Shown here one piece after another: positions 18,805 through 27,890 of a DNA stretch of 64,000 bases. Below the pieces are notes generated by a model. That model worked only from the letters and a program-made list of their open reading frames with translations. It did not search any database and was not told where the DNA came from. Made by a program: the position numbers and the translations under genes. The stretch is taken from assembly GCF_004345735.1 (NCBI RefSeq), contig NZ_SLXL01000011.1:1-64000 (forward strand). Reading direction: 5' to 3'. Source of the stretch: Rhodovulum adriaticum. GTDB lineage: Bacteria; Pseudomonadota; Alphaproteobacteria; Rhodobacterales; Rhodobacteraceae. How positions within the stretch are numbered: position 1 is the first letter of the stretch; each line of letters opens with the position of its first letter.

Positions 18805-19094
18805 CGTTGGGGGTGGTCCATGATTCCGGCCTTGGCTGCAACACTGCCCGGGCAGGGCGCAAGTGAAAACCTGTCCACGAAATCTGTGGATAAAGCTGCG
18901 AATAACCTGCGGGCAGGTGGAATTTTCCTTTGAATCCCGATGCCTTCATCGGTTTGCTTAAAAAATAGGCGATAATGCAAGGTGCTGATTTTAAATGATA
19001 AATTTCGGGACTTTTGCAAGCGCATGAAAATCTTAAAGAATTTCTAACGGTTTTGCGACGAACTGGCCGGCGGTGGACAACTCGGGCCTGCGGC
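18805..19094. other. AT-rich intergenic island upstream of uvrC
   Basis: The 290 bases between uvrC and the SDR gene hold no gene that I can support. Most of 18880-19050 is much richer in A+T than the flanking DNA, with TTAAAAAATA and TTTTAAATGATAAATTT stretches. It contains one perfect DnaA box (18885-18893), a small CCGATG/CATCGG hairpin (18937-18952) and should carry the uvrC promoter on the minus strand. It is also the 3' flank of the SDR gene. Confidence 0.6.
18885..18893 (-). promoter_or_regulatory. DnaA-box consensus
   Basis: TGTGGATAA, the reverse complement of the consensus DnaA box TTATCCACA, stands 81 bases upstream of the uvrC start. A weaker look-alike, GTGGACAA, occurs near 19073. 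One perfect box is not enough for an origin; DnaA may act here as a regulator, or the match may be chance in an AT-rich stretch. Confidence 0.35.
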
Positions 19095-19877
19095 CTACTC
19101 CACCCCCAGAACGTCCGGGGTCTGCCAGCCAAGGTGCTGTCCACCATCCACGGCGATCATCTGGCCGGTGACGGCAGGTGCCGACAGCAGGTAGTCCAGC
19201 GCGGCGCAGATGTCCTGCGGGTGGGCGCCGCGGCCCAGAACGGTGGCCGCGCGCTGGCGGGCGAAATGGTCGGGCGACTGGCGCCCGCCGCGCAGGGTGG
19301 GGCCGGGGCCGATGGCGTTCACGCGGATGCCCGGCGCCAGCGCCTGCGCCGCGGTGCGGGTAAAGGCCCACAGCCCCATCTTGGCGATGGTGTAGGTCAT
19401 GAACTCGGGCGTTGGCTTGAATACGCGCTGGTCGATCATGTTGACCACCAGGCCGGTCGCGATCGGTTCGCCGTTTTCATCGGTCACAGCACCGGGGGCC
19501 TGCGCGGCAAAGGCCTGCGTCAGCACGAAGGGCGCGCGCAGGTTCGATCCGATATGCCGGTCCCAGCTTTCCTGCGTGGCGGTCTGGATCGTGTCGTATT
19601 CAAAGATCGAGGCGTTGTTGACCAGTACGTTCAGTGGCCCGCCCAGGGCCTGCGTGGCGCGGGGGATCAGCGTTTCGGTCTGGTCCTCGTCCAGCAGGTC
19701 GGCGCCCAGGGCCACGGCATTGCGGCCCATCGCCTGCATCTCTGCGACGACCTCTTCGGCGTCGGCGGCGCCGCTGGCATAATGGACGGCCACGTCATAC
19801 CCGCGGCTGCCCAGGTGCAACGCCATCGTCCGGCCCAGCCGCCGTGCACCCCCGGTGACCAGTGCGCGCCCCGTCAT
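19095..19877 (-). CDS. Short-chain dehydrogenase, pteridine reductase/FolM-like
   Basis: A 260-residue SDR with a NADPH-type glycine loop TGGARRLG (residues 8-15), NNAS (87-90) and the YxxxK pair Tyr162-Lys166. The usual catalytic serine is absent; in its place the strand reads VVNMIDQ with Asp149 thirteen residues before the tyrosine. The Asp-x12-Tyr-x3-Lys arrangement is that of pteridine reductases (PTR1) and FolM-type dihydromonapterin reductases, and the C-terminal DGGQHLG also fits that group. It probably reduces a dihydropterin or dihydrofolate. The ATG at 19877 overlaps the antiporter stop as ATGA, so the two are translationally coupled. Confidence 0.75.
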   Translation of the reverse strand: MTGRALVTGGARRLGRTMALHLGSRGYDVAVHYASGAADAEEVVAEMQAMGRNAVALGADLLDEDQTETLIPRATQALGGPLNVLVNNASIFEYDTIQTATQESWDRHIGSNLRAPFVLTQAFAAQAPGAVTDENGEPIATGLVVNMIDQRVFKPTPEFMTYTIAKMGLWAFTRTAAQALAPGIRVNAIGPGPTLRGGRQSPDHFARQRAATVLGRGAHPQDICAALDYLLSAPAVTGQMIAVDGGQHLGWQTPDVLGVE

Positions 19878-20848
19878 ATCAGCAACACCCCCAAATAGCC
19901 CGCGTACCCAAGCAGAAAGGCCGTTCCCCAGGCCCGATTCAGCGGCCAGCGCAGGAACACGAAGGGCGCCAGCAGGGCCGAGGTGCCCAGCATCACCCAC
20001 AGGTCCAGGCGCAGCATCTCGGGCGGCAGCGGGATCGTGCCCACAAGGCTGGCCACGCCCACGATGGCCAGCAGGTTGAACATGTTGGACCCGATCACGT
20101 TGCCCAGGGCCACGTCCGCCTGGCGGCGCATCGCGGCCATGACCGTGGTCGCCAGTTCCGGCAGCGACGTGCCGACAGCCACCAGCGTCAGCCCGATGAC
20201 GGTTTCCGAAACGCCCAGGTCGCGCGCGATACTGGTGGAGCTGTCCACCAGCAGGTCGGCCCCCAGCGGCAGGCCGATCAGCCCCAGCAGCAGGAACATG
20301 GCGATCTTGAACCAGGACAGACTGGGATCGACGCCTTCCAGGTCTTCCAGCAGCTCTTCTTCCTCGGCTTCGGCCTCGGCTGCGACGGTTTCCCGGCGAT
20401 GCTTGCGCGCGGCGCGGAACGCGTCGAACAGGATCAGTGACAGCGCGGCCAGCAGCACCGCCCCGTGCATCCAGGTGATCGGCCCGATCATGCACAGCGC
20501 GATGAACAGCAGGCTGGCCCCGATCATCATCAGGTAGGTGCGCCGCGTGTCGCATTCATCGGTGCGCAGGCCGGTCATCAGCGCCGGAACCCCCAGCACC
20601 AGCAGCACGTTGGCGATGTTCGAGCCGACGACATTGCCCATGGCGATGCCCGGCGCGTCGTCCAGCACCGCCTGTACCGCGATCAGCATTTCCGGCGCCG
20701 AGGTGCCGAAGGCCACGATCGTCAGGCTGACGATCAGTGCCGGCACGCCCAGGCGCAGGGACATGTTGACCGCCCCTTTCACCAGGCTGTCCCCGGCGAA
20801 CAAAAGCAGCGCCAAGCCCAGAGCGGCAGTCAGCAGGTCGCTTGTCAT
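19874..20848 (-). CDS. Calcium/sodium antiporter, YrbG family
   Basis: A 324-residue CaCA-superfamily exchanger with the inverted duplicate design. The first alpha repeat contains VAFGTSAPEM and GNVVGSNIANVLLVLG, and the second VAVGTSLPEL and GNVIGSNMFNLLAIVG. A charged cytoplasmic loop rich in Glu/Ala lies between the halves (about residues 155-172). It should exchange Na+ or K+ for Ca2+ at the inner membrane. The gene is transcribed with the SDR (four-base overlap) and follows the zinc-ribbon peptide gene by six bases. Confidence 0.93.
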   Translation of the reverse strand: MTSDLLTAALGLALLLFAGDSLVKGAVNMSLRLGVPALIVSLTIVAFGTSAPEMLIAVQAVLDDAPGIAMGNVVGSNIANVLLVLGVPALMTGLRTDECDTRRTYLMMIGASLLFIALCMIGPITWMHGAVLLAALSLILFDAFRAARKHRRETVAAEAEAEEEELLEDLEGVDPSLSWFKIAMFLLLGLIGLPLGADLLVDSSTSIARDLGVSETVIGLTLVAVGTSLPELATTVMAAMRRQADVALGNVIGSNMFNLLAIVGVASLVGTIPLPPEMLRLDLWVMLGTSALLAPFVFLRWPLNRAWGTAFLLGYAGYLGVLLI

Positions 20849-20854
20849 CGACGG

Positions 20855-21031
20855 TCAGTCCTTTCCGCAGGGGCAGGGGCCCCGGCCGATGCGATGGCGC
20901 CCGCAATGGGGGCATTTCGCCGGGCGGCGGGTCAGGGCGGCGGGCCGCCGGGGTTTGGGCAGGCGCAACCGGCCGAACATGGCCAGCACGGCCATCGCGA
21001 TCAGGAACAGGGTGACGATTTTGACGATCAT
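20855..21031 (-). CDS. 58-residue membrane-anchored zinc-ribbon peptide
   Basis: A short frame of 58 residues that fits exactly between the S49 protease gene (stop ends three bases before its ATG) and the antiporter gene (six bases after its stop). It has one N-terminal hydrophobic segment (MIVKIVTLFLIAMAVLAMF), a basic proline-rich linker and a C-terminal CPHC...CPC cluster that could bind one metal ion. Codon use matches the neighbours, and tight spacing on both sides argues that it is translated. The function is unknown; it could be a tether that helps the antiporter or protease. Confidence 0.7.
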   Translation of the reverse strand: MIVKIVTLFLIAMAVLAMFGRLRLPKPRRPAALTRRPAKCPHCGRHRIGRGPCPCGKD

Positions 21032-21034
21032 CGC

Positions 21035-21838
21035 TCAGAACCCATATCGCGCCCACAGCGCGCGGTGTTCCACCTCATCGGCCATCGCGCCGATCACCTG
21101 CCCGCCCAGCCGGGAAAACAGGCCCCGGCGGGGGCCATGCAGGGAAAACCGCGTGTCATCGCCCAGGCGGGTCTTCATCGTGGGCACAAGGTGGCCGATC
21201 CCGTCGATCAGGCCCAGGTCCACCGCCTGTTGCCCGGTCCAGACATCGCCGGTGAACAGGTCGGTGTCGGGTTTCAGCCGGTCACCCCGGCGGGCGCGGA
21301 CATGGGCCTTGAACGCCTCGTGGATGGGGGTCTGCAATTCCATCAGGCGATCCACGTCCTCGGCCTTTTCGGGCTGGAACGGGTCCATGAAGCTTTTGCT
21401 TTCGCCGGCGGTATGCACCCGGCGTTCCACCCCGTAGCGGCCCAAAAGCTCGTGAAAACCGAAACTGGCGTAGATCACCCCGATCGAGCCCACCAGCGAG
21501 GCCGTGTCGGCGTGGATGTCATCGGCCGCGCAGGCCAGCCAGTACCCGCCCGAGGCGGCCACATCCTCGACAAACGCGGTGACGGGGGTTTCGGTTTCCT
21601 CGGCCAGGCGGCGGATGCGGGCGGCGATCAGCGCGCTTTGCACCGGCGATCCGCCGGGCGAGTTGATCGACAGCGCCACCGCGTCCGGCTTGCCTTTGCG
21701 AAAGGCGCGTTCGATCACCGGGGCAAGGCCTGCGTCCGACAGGCCCGATCCGGCGCGGGCATTGGCGGCGATCGCGCCCGACAGGCGGATCACCGCAACA
21801 TGGGGCGGCGATTTCACGAAGGGGAGCCAGCGTTTCAT
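21035..21838 (-). CDS. S49-family peptidase (SppA/SohB-like)
   Basis: A 267-residue serine protease of the short SppA type. The catalytic dyad is visible as Ser96 in VAASGGYW and Lys148 in GESKSF, with the oxyanion motif SPGGS (residues 60-64). Such enzymes digest signal peptides or membrane fragments. The usual N-terminal membrane anchor is not evident, so it may be peripheral. The ATG at 21838 opens MKRWLPF; the longer frame upstream adds twelve residues without a ribosome site. It heads a four-gene minus-strand string with the zinc-ribbon peptide, antiporter and SDR. Confidence 0.88.
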   Translation of the reverse strand: MKRWLPFVKSPPHVAVIRLSGAIAANARAGSGLSDAGLAPVIERAFRKGKPDAVALSINSPGGSPVQSALIAARIRRLAEETETPVTAFVEDVAASGGYWLACAADDIHADTASLVGSIGVIYASFGFHELLGRYGVERRVHTAGESKSFMDPFQPEKAEDVDRLMELQTPIHEAFKAHVRARRGDRLKPDTDLFTGDVWTGQQAVDLGLIDGIGHLVPTMKTRLGDDTRFSLHGPRRGLFSRLGGQVIGAMADEVEHRALWARYGF

Positions 21839-21913
21839 GGGATCGCATGTAGAGTGCCCGGACCGGGCGAACAAGGCGCGGGATGAAATGGCCGCGCCCT
21901 GTTGCGCCCGCGC

Positions 21914-24900
21914 CTATGCCCGGCGCAGGTCCAGCGTGTAGGGGAAGGCCGGGTTTACCCCGCGCCACTGGGGCGTGCCGGGGCCCGCGCTGTGCCCGCC
22001 GGGCTGGAACCGGGTCAGGCGGCGGCCCTCGGCCTCCAGCGCGTTGATCGGGCGGGTTTCATGCGCCCGGCCGCCGGGATGGGCGACATGATAGGTGCAG
22101 CCGCCCACGCTGCGGCCCGCGAAACGGTCATGCAGGTCAAAGACCAGCGGCCCATGGGCCGGGATCGTAGGGTGCAGCGCCGACCAGGGTTGCCAGGCGC
22201 GGTAGCGGATGCCCGCGATATGGCTACCATCGGCCTGGGCGTGCAGCGGCACCGCCAGCCCGTTGCAGGTCAGGCTGTGGCGGTCGGGGTCAAGGCCGGT
22301 CAGTTTCACCTGCACCCGTTCGACCGAACTGTCGACATAGCGCGCGGTGCCGCCCGCGCCGGCCTCTTCGCCCAGGGTCAGCCAGGGTTCGATGGCGTTG
22401 CGCAGTTCGATCCCTACCCCGCAAACCGTTGTCTTTCCCGCGATGGGGAAGCGGAACTCTCGCTGTGCGTCGAACCATTCGGGGGCAAAGGCGACCCCGT
22501 GTGCGCGCGACAGATCCTGCAAGACCTGCCCGAAATCGGACCAAAGCGGATCGGGCAACAGGAACCGGTCATGCATGTCCGTGCCCCAATCGCGCATCTC
22601 GCCCCGGTAAGGCGTATCCCAGAACCACGCGATCAGCCCGCGCAGCACCAGCGCCTGTGCCATGCTCATCTGCCAATGCGGCGGCATCTCGAACCCGCGG
22701 AATTCCACCAGCCCCAGCCGCCCGGTGGGGCCGTCGGGGGAAAACAGCTTGTCGATGCAGATTTCCGCGCGGTGGGTGTTGCCGGTCATGTCGGTCAGCA
22801 GGTGGCGGAACAGCCGGTCCACCAGCCAGGGCGCGGCATGGCCTTGCGATGCCAGCCGGTCCAGTTCCGACATGGCGATTTCCATTTCATAGATCGCCTC
22901 GGGCCGCCCCTCGTCGAAGCGCGGCGCCTGGCTGGTCGGGCCAATGAACGTGCCCGAGAACAGATAGGACAGCGACGGGTGCGCCTGCCAGTAGCGGATG
23001 ATCGAGGCCAGCAGGTCGGGGCGCCGCAGGAACGGGCTGTCGGCGGGCGTGGCGCCGCCCACCACGATATGGTTGCCCCCGCCCGAGCCAACGATGCGCC
23101 CGTCCACCATGAAGCTGATGCTGTCCAGCCCGCATTGCCGGGCCTCTTCGTACAGCGCGGCGGTGATCTCGCGCAGATCGCCCCAGTTGTGGGCGGGGTG
23201 AATATTGACCTCGATCACGCCGGGGTCGGGGGTGACGCGGATCACGTTCACGCGGGGGTCGCGGGGCGGTTCATACCCCTCGTTGCGCACGGGCAGGTCC
23301 AGTTCGGCGGCCGTTTCCTCGACCGCGGCCAGCAGGTCCAGATATTCCTCGACCGATCCGGTGGGCGGGTAAAAGACGTGCAGGATGCCGTCGCGCGGTT
23401 CCACCGTCAGGGCGGTGCGGATCGCCATACCCGGGGCCCAGACCGTTGCGCCGCCCTCTAGCCAATCGTCGGAATCGCCCACCTCGCGCAGGGTGGTATC
23501 CGCGCCCATCTGATCCGCGGGGGCGGGGGCGGCGTTCTGCGCGGACTGGCGCACCAGATGCGGGCGCAAGGCGCCGGGATCTGCCATCGGGTCGCGCTGG
23601 AACGGGCGCGGCGCGGCATCGCCCAGCCAGTTGAGCGCCCCCAGCGGCAGGCGGAACCCAAGCGGGCTGTCGCCGGGGATGGAAAACAGGTAACCGCGCC
23701 GGGTTTCCCATTTTTCCGACGCCCAGCGGAACCGGCGGCCCGTCGCGCGGGCCTGTGCCAGTTGCAGCGGGATGACATAGCCCGAGGGCGTGCCGAACCC
23801 CCGCGAAAACACACGCGTCAGACGGGCGCGTTCCTGCGGGTCGTCCAGCTTGCTGTCCTCGGGGGTCACGTTGGCGGGCAGTTGTGCCTCGCGCCCCAGG
23901 AATTCCAGCGGGTCTTCGTAGACCGGCTGGGCGCAATCGGTATCCAGCCCCAATCTCTCGACCAGCCGTTTTGCGAAGGCCCCCGCGCTTTGCGCGTTTG
24001 CGGCGCCTTTGCCCTCGGGGGCGATGCGGTCGGGGTCCGACCACAGCGGCACCCCGTCGCCCCGCCAGATCAGCGAGAACGCCCATCGGGGCAGTTGTTC
24101 GCCCGGATACCACTTGCCCTGGCCGTGATGCAGCACCCCATGGGGGGCAAAACGCGCCTGCAGGCGGCGGATCAGCGCGTCGGCCTTGGCCCGTTTGGTC
24201 GGGCCCACGGCCTCGACCGTCCATTCGCCCGCGTCGCGGTCGGTGGCCGAAACGAAAGTGGGTTCGCCCCCCATGGTCAGGCGCACGTCGCGATCGGCCA
24301 GCAGCTTGTCCACGGCCTGGCCCGCGCGGTCGATTTCGGCCCACTGGACAGGGGTCAGGGGCCGGGTAACGCGCGGCGGTTCCTTCAGCCGCACGACCTG
24401 CATGTCAAAGCCGAATTCGACCTCGGCGGGTTCATGCGCGCCGGTGATGGGGGCCGCGCTGCCCGGTTCGGGGGTGCAGGCCAGCGGAATGTGCCCCTCG
24501 CCCGCGAACAGGCCCGATGTGGGGTCCAGACCCACCCAGCCCGCGCCGGGCAGGTAGACCTCTGTCCAGGCGTGCAGGTCGGTGAAATCCTCCTCTGGCC
24601 CCGAGGGGCCATCCACCGCCTTTTGGTCGGCGGCAAGCTGGATCAGGTAGCCCGACACGAAGCGCGACGCATAGCCGAATTCGCGCAGCATCGCGGCCAG
24701 CAGCCAGCCGGAATCGCGGCACGATCCCAGGGCGCGCTTGATGGTCTCGGTCGGGGTTTGAACGCCGGGTTCCATCCGCACCGTATAGGCGATGGCGCTT
24801 TGCACATACTGGTTCAGCGCTACCAGCCAGTCATTTGTCGGCCCCTTGGGCTGCGGCGCGGCGGCCACGAACGCACGAAAGGTGGCGCTGTCGTCGATGC

Positions 24901-25258
24901 GTTTCAGATAGGGGATCAGGTCATGCCCTAGGGCCGCGCCATAGTCGAAGGGCACCTCGGCGCAGCCTTCCTCGACGAAGAAGTCGAAAGGATTGATCGC
25001 GACCATGTCGGCGACCACGTCCACCACGACCTCCAGCTTTTGTACTTTTTCGGGAAAGACCAGCCGTGCCTGCCAGTTGGCAAAGGCATCCTGCTGCCAG
25101 TTGAGGAAATGCCCGGACGGGTTAATCTGCAAGCTGTAGCTGCGGATCGGCGTGCGCGCATGGGGGGCCGGGCGCAGGCGCACCACATGGGGGGCCAGCC
25201 CGATGGGCCGGTCATAGCTGTAGGTGGTGCGGTGGGTGAGGGCGACGGTGATGCTCAT
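21914..25258 (-). CDS. Transglutaminase-like protein with DUF2126 domain (Anbu locus)
   Basis: A 1114-residue protein. Residues 1-90 are the bacterial transglutaminase N-terminal domain, 150-260 the cysteine-protease-like core with Cys180 (GSCRDSG), His229 (DLHAW) and Asp245 (LDPTSG) in place of the catalytic triad, and roughly 290-1090 a large DUF2126 domain containing LTMGGEPTF. Proteins of this type occur with circularly permuted ATP-grasp, alpha-E and Anbu proteins in a recognised cluster that has been proposed to make or remove peptide tags. Here it is divergent from those genes with a 146-base shared promoter region. The substrate is unknown. Confidence 0.9.
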   Translation of the reverse strand: MSITVALTHRTTYSYDRPIGLAPHVVRLRPAPHARTPIRSYSLQINPSGHFLNWQQDAFANWQARLVFPEKVQKLEVVVDVVADMVAINPFDFFVEEGCAEVPFDYGAALGHDLIPYLKRIDDSATFRAFVAAAPQPKGPTNDWLVALNQYVQSAIAYTVRMEPGVQTPTETIKRALGSCRDSGWLLAAMLREFGYASRFVSGYLIQLAADQKAVDGPSGPEEDFTDLHAWTEVYLPGAGWVGLDPTSGLFAGEGHIPLACTPEPGSAAPITGAHEPAEVEFGFDMQVVRLKEPPRVTRPLTPVQWAEIDRAGQAVDKLLADRDVRLTMGGEPTFVSATDRDAGEWTVEAVGPTKRAKADALIRRLQARFAPHGVLHHGQGKWYPGEQLPRWAFSLIWRGDGVPLWSDPDRIAPEGKGAANAQSAGAFAKRLVERLGLDTDCAQPVYEDPLEFLGREAQLPANVTPEDSKLDDPQERARLTRVFSRGFGTPSGYVIPLQLAQARATGRRFRWASEKWETRRGYLFSIPGDSPLGFRLPLGALNWLGDAAPRPFQRDPMADPGALRPHLVRQSAQNAAPAPADQMGADTTLREVGDSDDWLEGGATVWAPGMAIRTALTVEPRDGILHVFYPPTGSVEEYLDLLAAVEETAAELDLPVRNEGYEPPRDPRVNVIRVTPDPGVIEVNIHPAHNWGDLREITAALYEEARQCGLDSISFMVDGRIVGSGGGNHIVVGGATPADSPFLRRPDLLASIIRYWQAHPSLSYLFSGTFIGPTSQAPRFDEGRPEAIYEMEIAMSELDRLASQGHAAPWLVDRLFRHLLTDMTGNTHRAEICIDKLFSPDGPTGRLGLVEFRGFEMPPHWQMSMAQALVLRGLIAWFWDTPYRGEMRDWGTDMHDRFLLPDPLWSDFGQVLQDLSRAHGVAFAPEWFDAQREFRFPIAGKTTVCGVGIELRNAIEPWLTLGEEAGAGGTARYVDSSVERVQVKLTGLDPDRHSLTCNGLAVPLHAQADGSHIAGIRYRAWQPWSALHPTIPAHGPLVFDLHDRFAGRSVGGCTYHVAHPGGRAHETRPINALEAEGRRLTRFQPGGHSAGPGTPQWRGVNPAFPYTLDLRRA

Positions 25259-25404
25259 CTGTTTTCAGCCTGCCTGTTCTTTGGGCAACCGGCGCCGGAT
25301 CGCGGCAGCCGCGTCCAATCTATGCGGATTGCGTGCGAAAAGGGCAGAGCGGATTGCGCAGGCAGTGCGAGGGCGGCAGTCTGATCCCGCCCAGAGGTGA
25401 AATA
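25259..25404. promoter_or_regulatory. Shared divergent promoter region of the Anbu locus
   Basis: These 146 bases separate the start of the transglutaminase/DUF2126 gene (minus) from that of the ATP-grasp gene (plus) and must contain both promoters. A partial direct repeat, GCGGATTGCG at 25321-25330 and again at 25349-25358, lies in the middle. A good ribosome site, AGAGGTGA, precedes the ATP-grasp ATG. No known operator was recognised. Confidence 0.5.
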
Positions 25405-26817
25405 ATGTTCGACGAAATGTACGATGGCGCGAAATCGCGCAAGGAATACAAGATCATCGAGGATTGGGTTGCGCGCGAGGGGATAGAGGCGCTGCTGACC
25501 AAGCGGGACGAGGCTGAATCCCTTTTCCGGCGGATCGGCATCACCTTCGCCGTTTACGGCGAAGGGGGCGACCCGGACCGGCTGATCCCCTTCGACATGA
25601 TTCCCCGCGTCTTTGGCCCCGCCGAGTGGGACAAGATCGAACGCGGGTCCATCCAGCGGGCCGATGCGCTGAACGCGTTCCTGCGTGACATCTATTCCGA
25701 CCGGGAAATCATCAGGGCGGGCAAGGTGCCCGAGGCGATGATCCTGAACAACGAGGCGTATGAACCGGTTGTGCAGGGCTATACCCCGCCGCTGGGTATC
25801 TATTCGCACGTCGTGGGTGTGGATCTGGTGCGGGTGTCCGAGGACGAGCTTTACGTTCTGGAGGACAATTGCCGCACGCCCTCGGGGGTGTCCTACGTGT
25901 TGCAGAACCGCGAGGTGATGTCGCGGATGTTCCCCGAACTGTTCCAAAGCAACATGATCCGCCCGGTCGATGGCTATGGCGACATGCTGGCAGAGGCGAT
26001 GCAGGCCGCAGCGCCGCCCATGTGCGAGGGGGAACCGACGCTGGCGCTGCTGACGCCGGGGCATTTCAACTCAGCCTATTTCGAGCATTCCTTCCTGGCT
26101 GACCAGATGGGCATCGAACTGGTCGAGGGGGGTGATCTGTTCGTCAAGGACAACCGGGTCTACATGCGTACCACGCAGGGGCCGGAACGGGTCGATGTGC
26201 TGTATCGCCGGATCGACGACGCGTTCCTGGACCCCAAGGCGTTCCGCCCCGACAGCATGCTGGGCGTGCCCGGCATCATCGACGCGATGAAGGCCGGCGG
26301 CGTGACCATCGTGAACGCGCCCGGCGCGGGCGTGGCCGATGACAAGGCGATCTATACCTACGTGCCGGACATGATCCGGTTCTACCTGGGTGAGGAACCG
26401 ATCCTGCCCAACGTGCCCACATGGCGCTGTGCCGAGGACGAGGATTACAAATACGTCATGGCCCATCTGCCCGAACTGGTGGTCAAAGAGGTCCACGGTT
26501 CTGGCGGGTACGGCATGCTGATCGGGCCTGCGGCGACGAAAGAAGAAATTCAGACCTACGCCAAGCGGATCGAGGCTGACCCGGACGGCTTTATTGCACA
26601 GCCCACGCTGGCGCTGTCCACCGCGCCGGTGCTGACCGAACACGGGCTGGCGCCCCGGCATGTGGACCTGCGCCCCTTTGTGATTTCGGGCAAGACGACG
26701 CGGCTGATCCCCTCGGGGCTGACGCGGGTGGCGATGCGCGAGGGGTCGCTGGTGGTGAATTCCAGCCAGGGTGGCGGGGTCAAGGACACCTGGGTTCTGA
26801 ACGCGGAGGTGAACTGA
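25405..26817 (+). CDS. Circularly permuted ATP-grasp protein (DUF404/DUF407)
   Basis: A 470-residue protein of the circularly permuted ATP-grasp type. The markers are YEPVVQGYTPPLGIYSHVVG, LEDNCRTPSGVSYVL, LTPGHFNSAYFEH and KEVHGSGGYGMLIGP, the last being the flexible glycine loop that covers ATP. Such enzymes form amide bonds between a carboxylate and an amino acid or peptide. The ATG at 25405 follows AGAGGTGA and starts MFDEMYDG, the usual opening. The stop overlaps the alpha-E gene start (TGATG), so the two are co-translated. It is the first of three plus-strand genes, ending in Anbu. Confidence 0.93.
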   Translation: MFDEMYDGAKSRKEYKIIEDWVAREGIEALLTKRDEAESLFRRIGITFAVYGEGGDPDRLIPFDMIPRVFGPAEWDKIERGSIQRADALNAFLRDIYSDREIIRAGKVPEAMILNNEAYEPVVQGYTPPLGIYSHVVGVDLVRVSEDELYVLEDNCRTPSGVSYVLQNREVMSRMFPELFQSNMIRPVDGYGDMLAEAMQAAAPPMCEGEPTLALLTPGHFNSAYFEHSFLADQMGIELVEGGDLFVKDNRVYMRTTQGPERVDVLYRRIDDAFLDPKAFRPDSMLGVPGIIDAMKAGGVTIVNAPGAGVADDKAIYTYVPDMIRFYLGEEPILPNVPTWRCAEDEDYKYVMAHLPELVVKEVHGSGGYGMLIGPAATKEEIQTYAKRIEADPDGFIAQPTLALSTAPVLTEHGLAPRHVDLRPFVISGKTTRLIPSGLTRVAMREGSLVVNSSQGGGVKDTWVLNAEVN

Positions 26818-27797
26818 TGCTGAGTCGCACCGCCAACGGGCTGTTCTGGATGTCGCGCTATGTCGAGCGCATGGAAAACGTCGCGCGCCTGCTGGATGCG
26901 GGCCGCCGCATGGAAAACCTGCCGCAGCCGCCGGGGGCCAAGGCGACGGAATGGCGGTCTATCGTCATTGCCTCTGGGTGCAAGACCACCTTTCCCGCGC
27001 CGTTGGACCAGGCCAGCCGGGACAACGTGCCCCAGCATCTTGTCTTTGACGCGGACAACCCCTCCTCGCTCCGCCAATGCGCCCGCTCCGCGCGCGAGAA
27101 TGCCCGCGCGATGCGCACGGCGCTGACCTCTGAGGTGTGGGACGCGGTGAACCAGACCTGGGCCGAGATGCGCCGCCGCGGCCCCGACGACACGCTGGGC
27201 GGGCGCGACCTGTCCGAGTTCATCGATTGGGTGAAATCCCGCGGCGCGCTGATCCGTGGCCATATCGACGCAACCCTGCTGCGCGACGAGGGGCATGCCT
27301 TTATCGAGATGGGCAAGTGGATCGAACGGGCCGATGCGACCGCCCGGATCCTGGATGTGAAATACCATGTGCTGTTGCCCAGCAGCAGCGATGTCGGCGG
27401 CGGGCTGGACTATCTGCAATGGTTGCAGGTGCTGCGCGCGGCGAACTCTGCCACGGCCTATCGCCACCTTTACCGCCGCACCATCGACCCCGAGGGCGTG
27501 GTGGACCTGTTGGTGCGCAATGCCCGCAGTCCACGGTCGCTGGCGGCCGGGGCGCGCGGGGTCTGCAACGCGCTGGAGTCGATCGGGGCCCACACCAACG
27601 CACAGCGGGCCGCCCATGCCCGGGCCAAGGCGCTGTGCACCAAATTGCGGGCAGACGCGGTCGAGCAGGTGATTGCCGATGGCCTGCACGAATGGCTGAC
27701 GGATTTCATTTACGAAATCAATGATCTGGCGGATCAGATCGGTGTTGCCTACGGTTTCGACGGACAAGAGGTCCGCCTGTCCGAGGCCGCACAATAG
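26817..27797 (+). CDS. Alpha-E domain protein (DUF403)
   Basis: A 326-residue, mostly alpha-helical protein. It opens LSRTANGLFWMSRYVERMENVARLLDA, the signature of the alpha-E family, and repeats the E-R-A-D/T-A-R-I-L-D pattern (IERADATARILDVKY) further on. The alpha-E family always accompanies the permuted ATP-grasp proteins and may be an adaptor or structural partner in the same ligation complex. Its ATG overlaps the ATP-grasp stop. The Anbu gene follows after about 93 bases. No enzymatic residues are clear. Confidence 0.93.
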   Translation: MLSRTANGLFWMSRYVERMENVARLLDAGRRMENLPQPPGAKATEWRSIVIASGCKTTFPAPLDQASRDNVPQHLVFDADNPSSLRQCARSARENARAMRTALTSEVWDAVNQTWAEMRRRGPDDTLGGRDLSEFIDWVKSRGALIRGHIDATLLRDEGHAFIEMGKWIERADATARILDVKYHVLLPSSSDVGGGLDYLQWLQVLRAANSATAYRHLYRRTIDPEGVVDLLVRNARSPRSLAAGARGVCNALESIGAHTNAQRAAHARAKALCTKLRADAVEQVIADGLHEWLTDFIYEINDLADQIGVAYGFDGQEVRLSEAAQ

Positions 27798-27890
27798 GCA
27801 AAAGGTCACGCAGGCCATACGATTGTTTCACTTGAAGCGCGGCATGCTCTGGACATAGATGGAGCGCTTGCCGTGGAGACGGATGTGACG

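Noticed and set aside
18805-19094. Chromosomal replication origin
   Set aside because: Only one perfect DnaA box and no dnaA, hemE, parA or gidA neighbour; not enough for oriC.
21902-23461. Long plus-strand open frame opposite the DUF2126 region
   Set aside because: Antisense artefact; the minus-strand protein has intact catalytic and domain motifs across the same bases.
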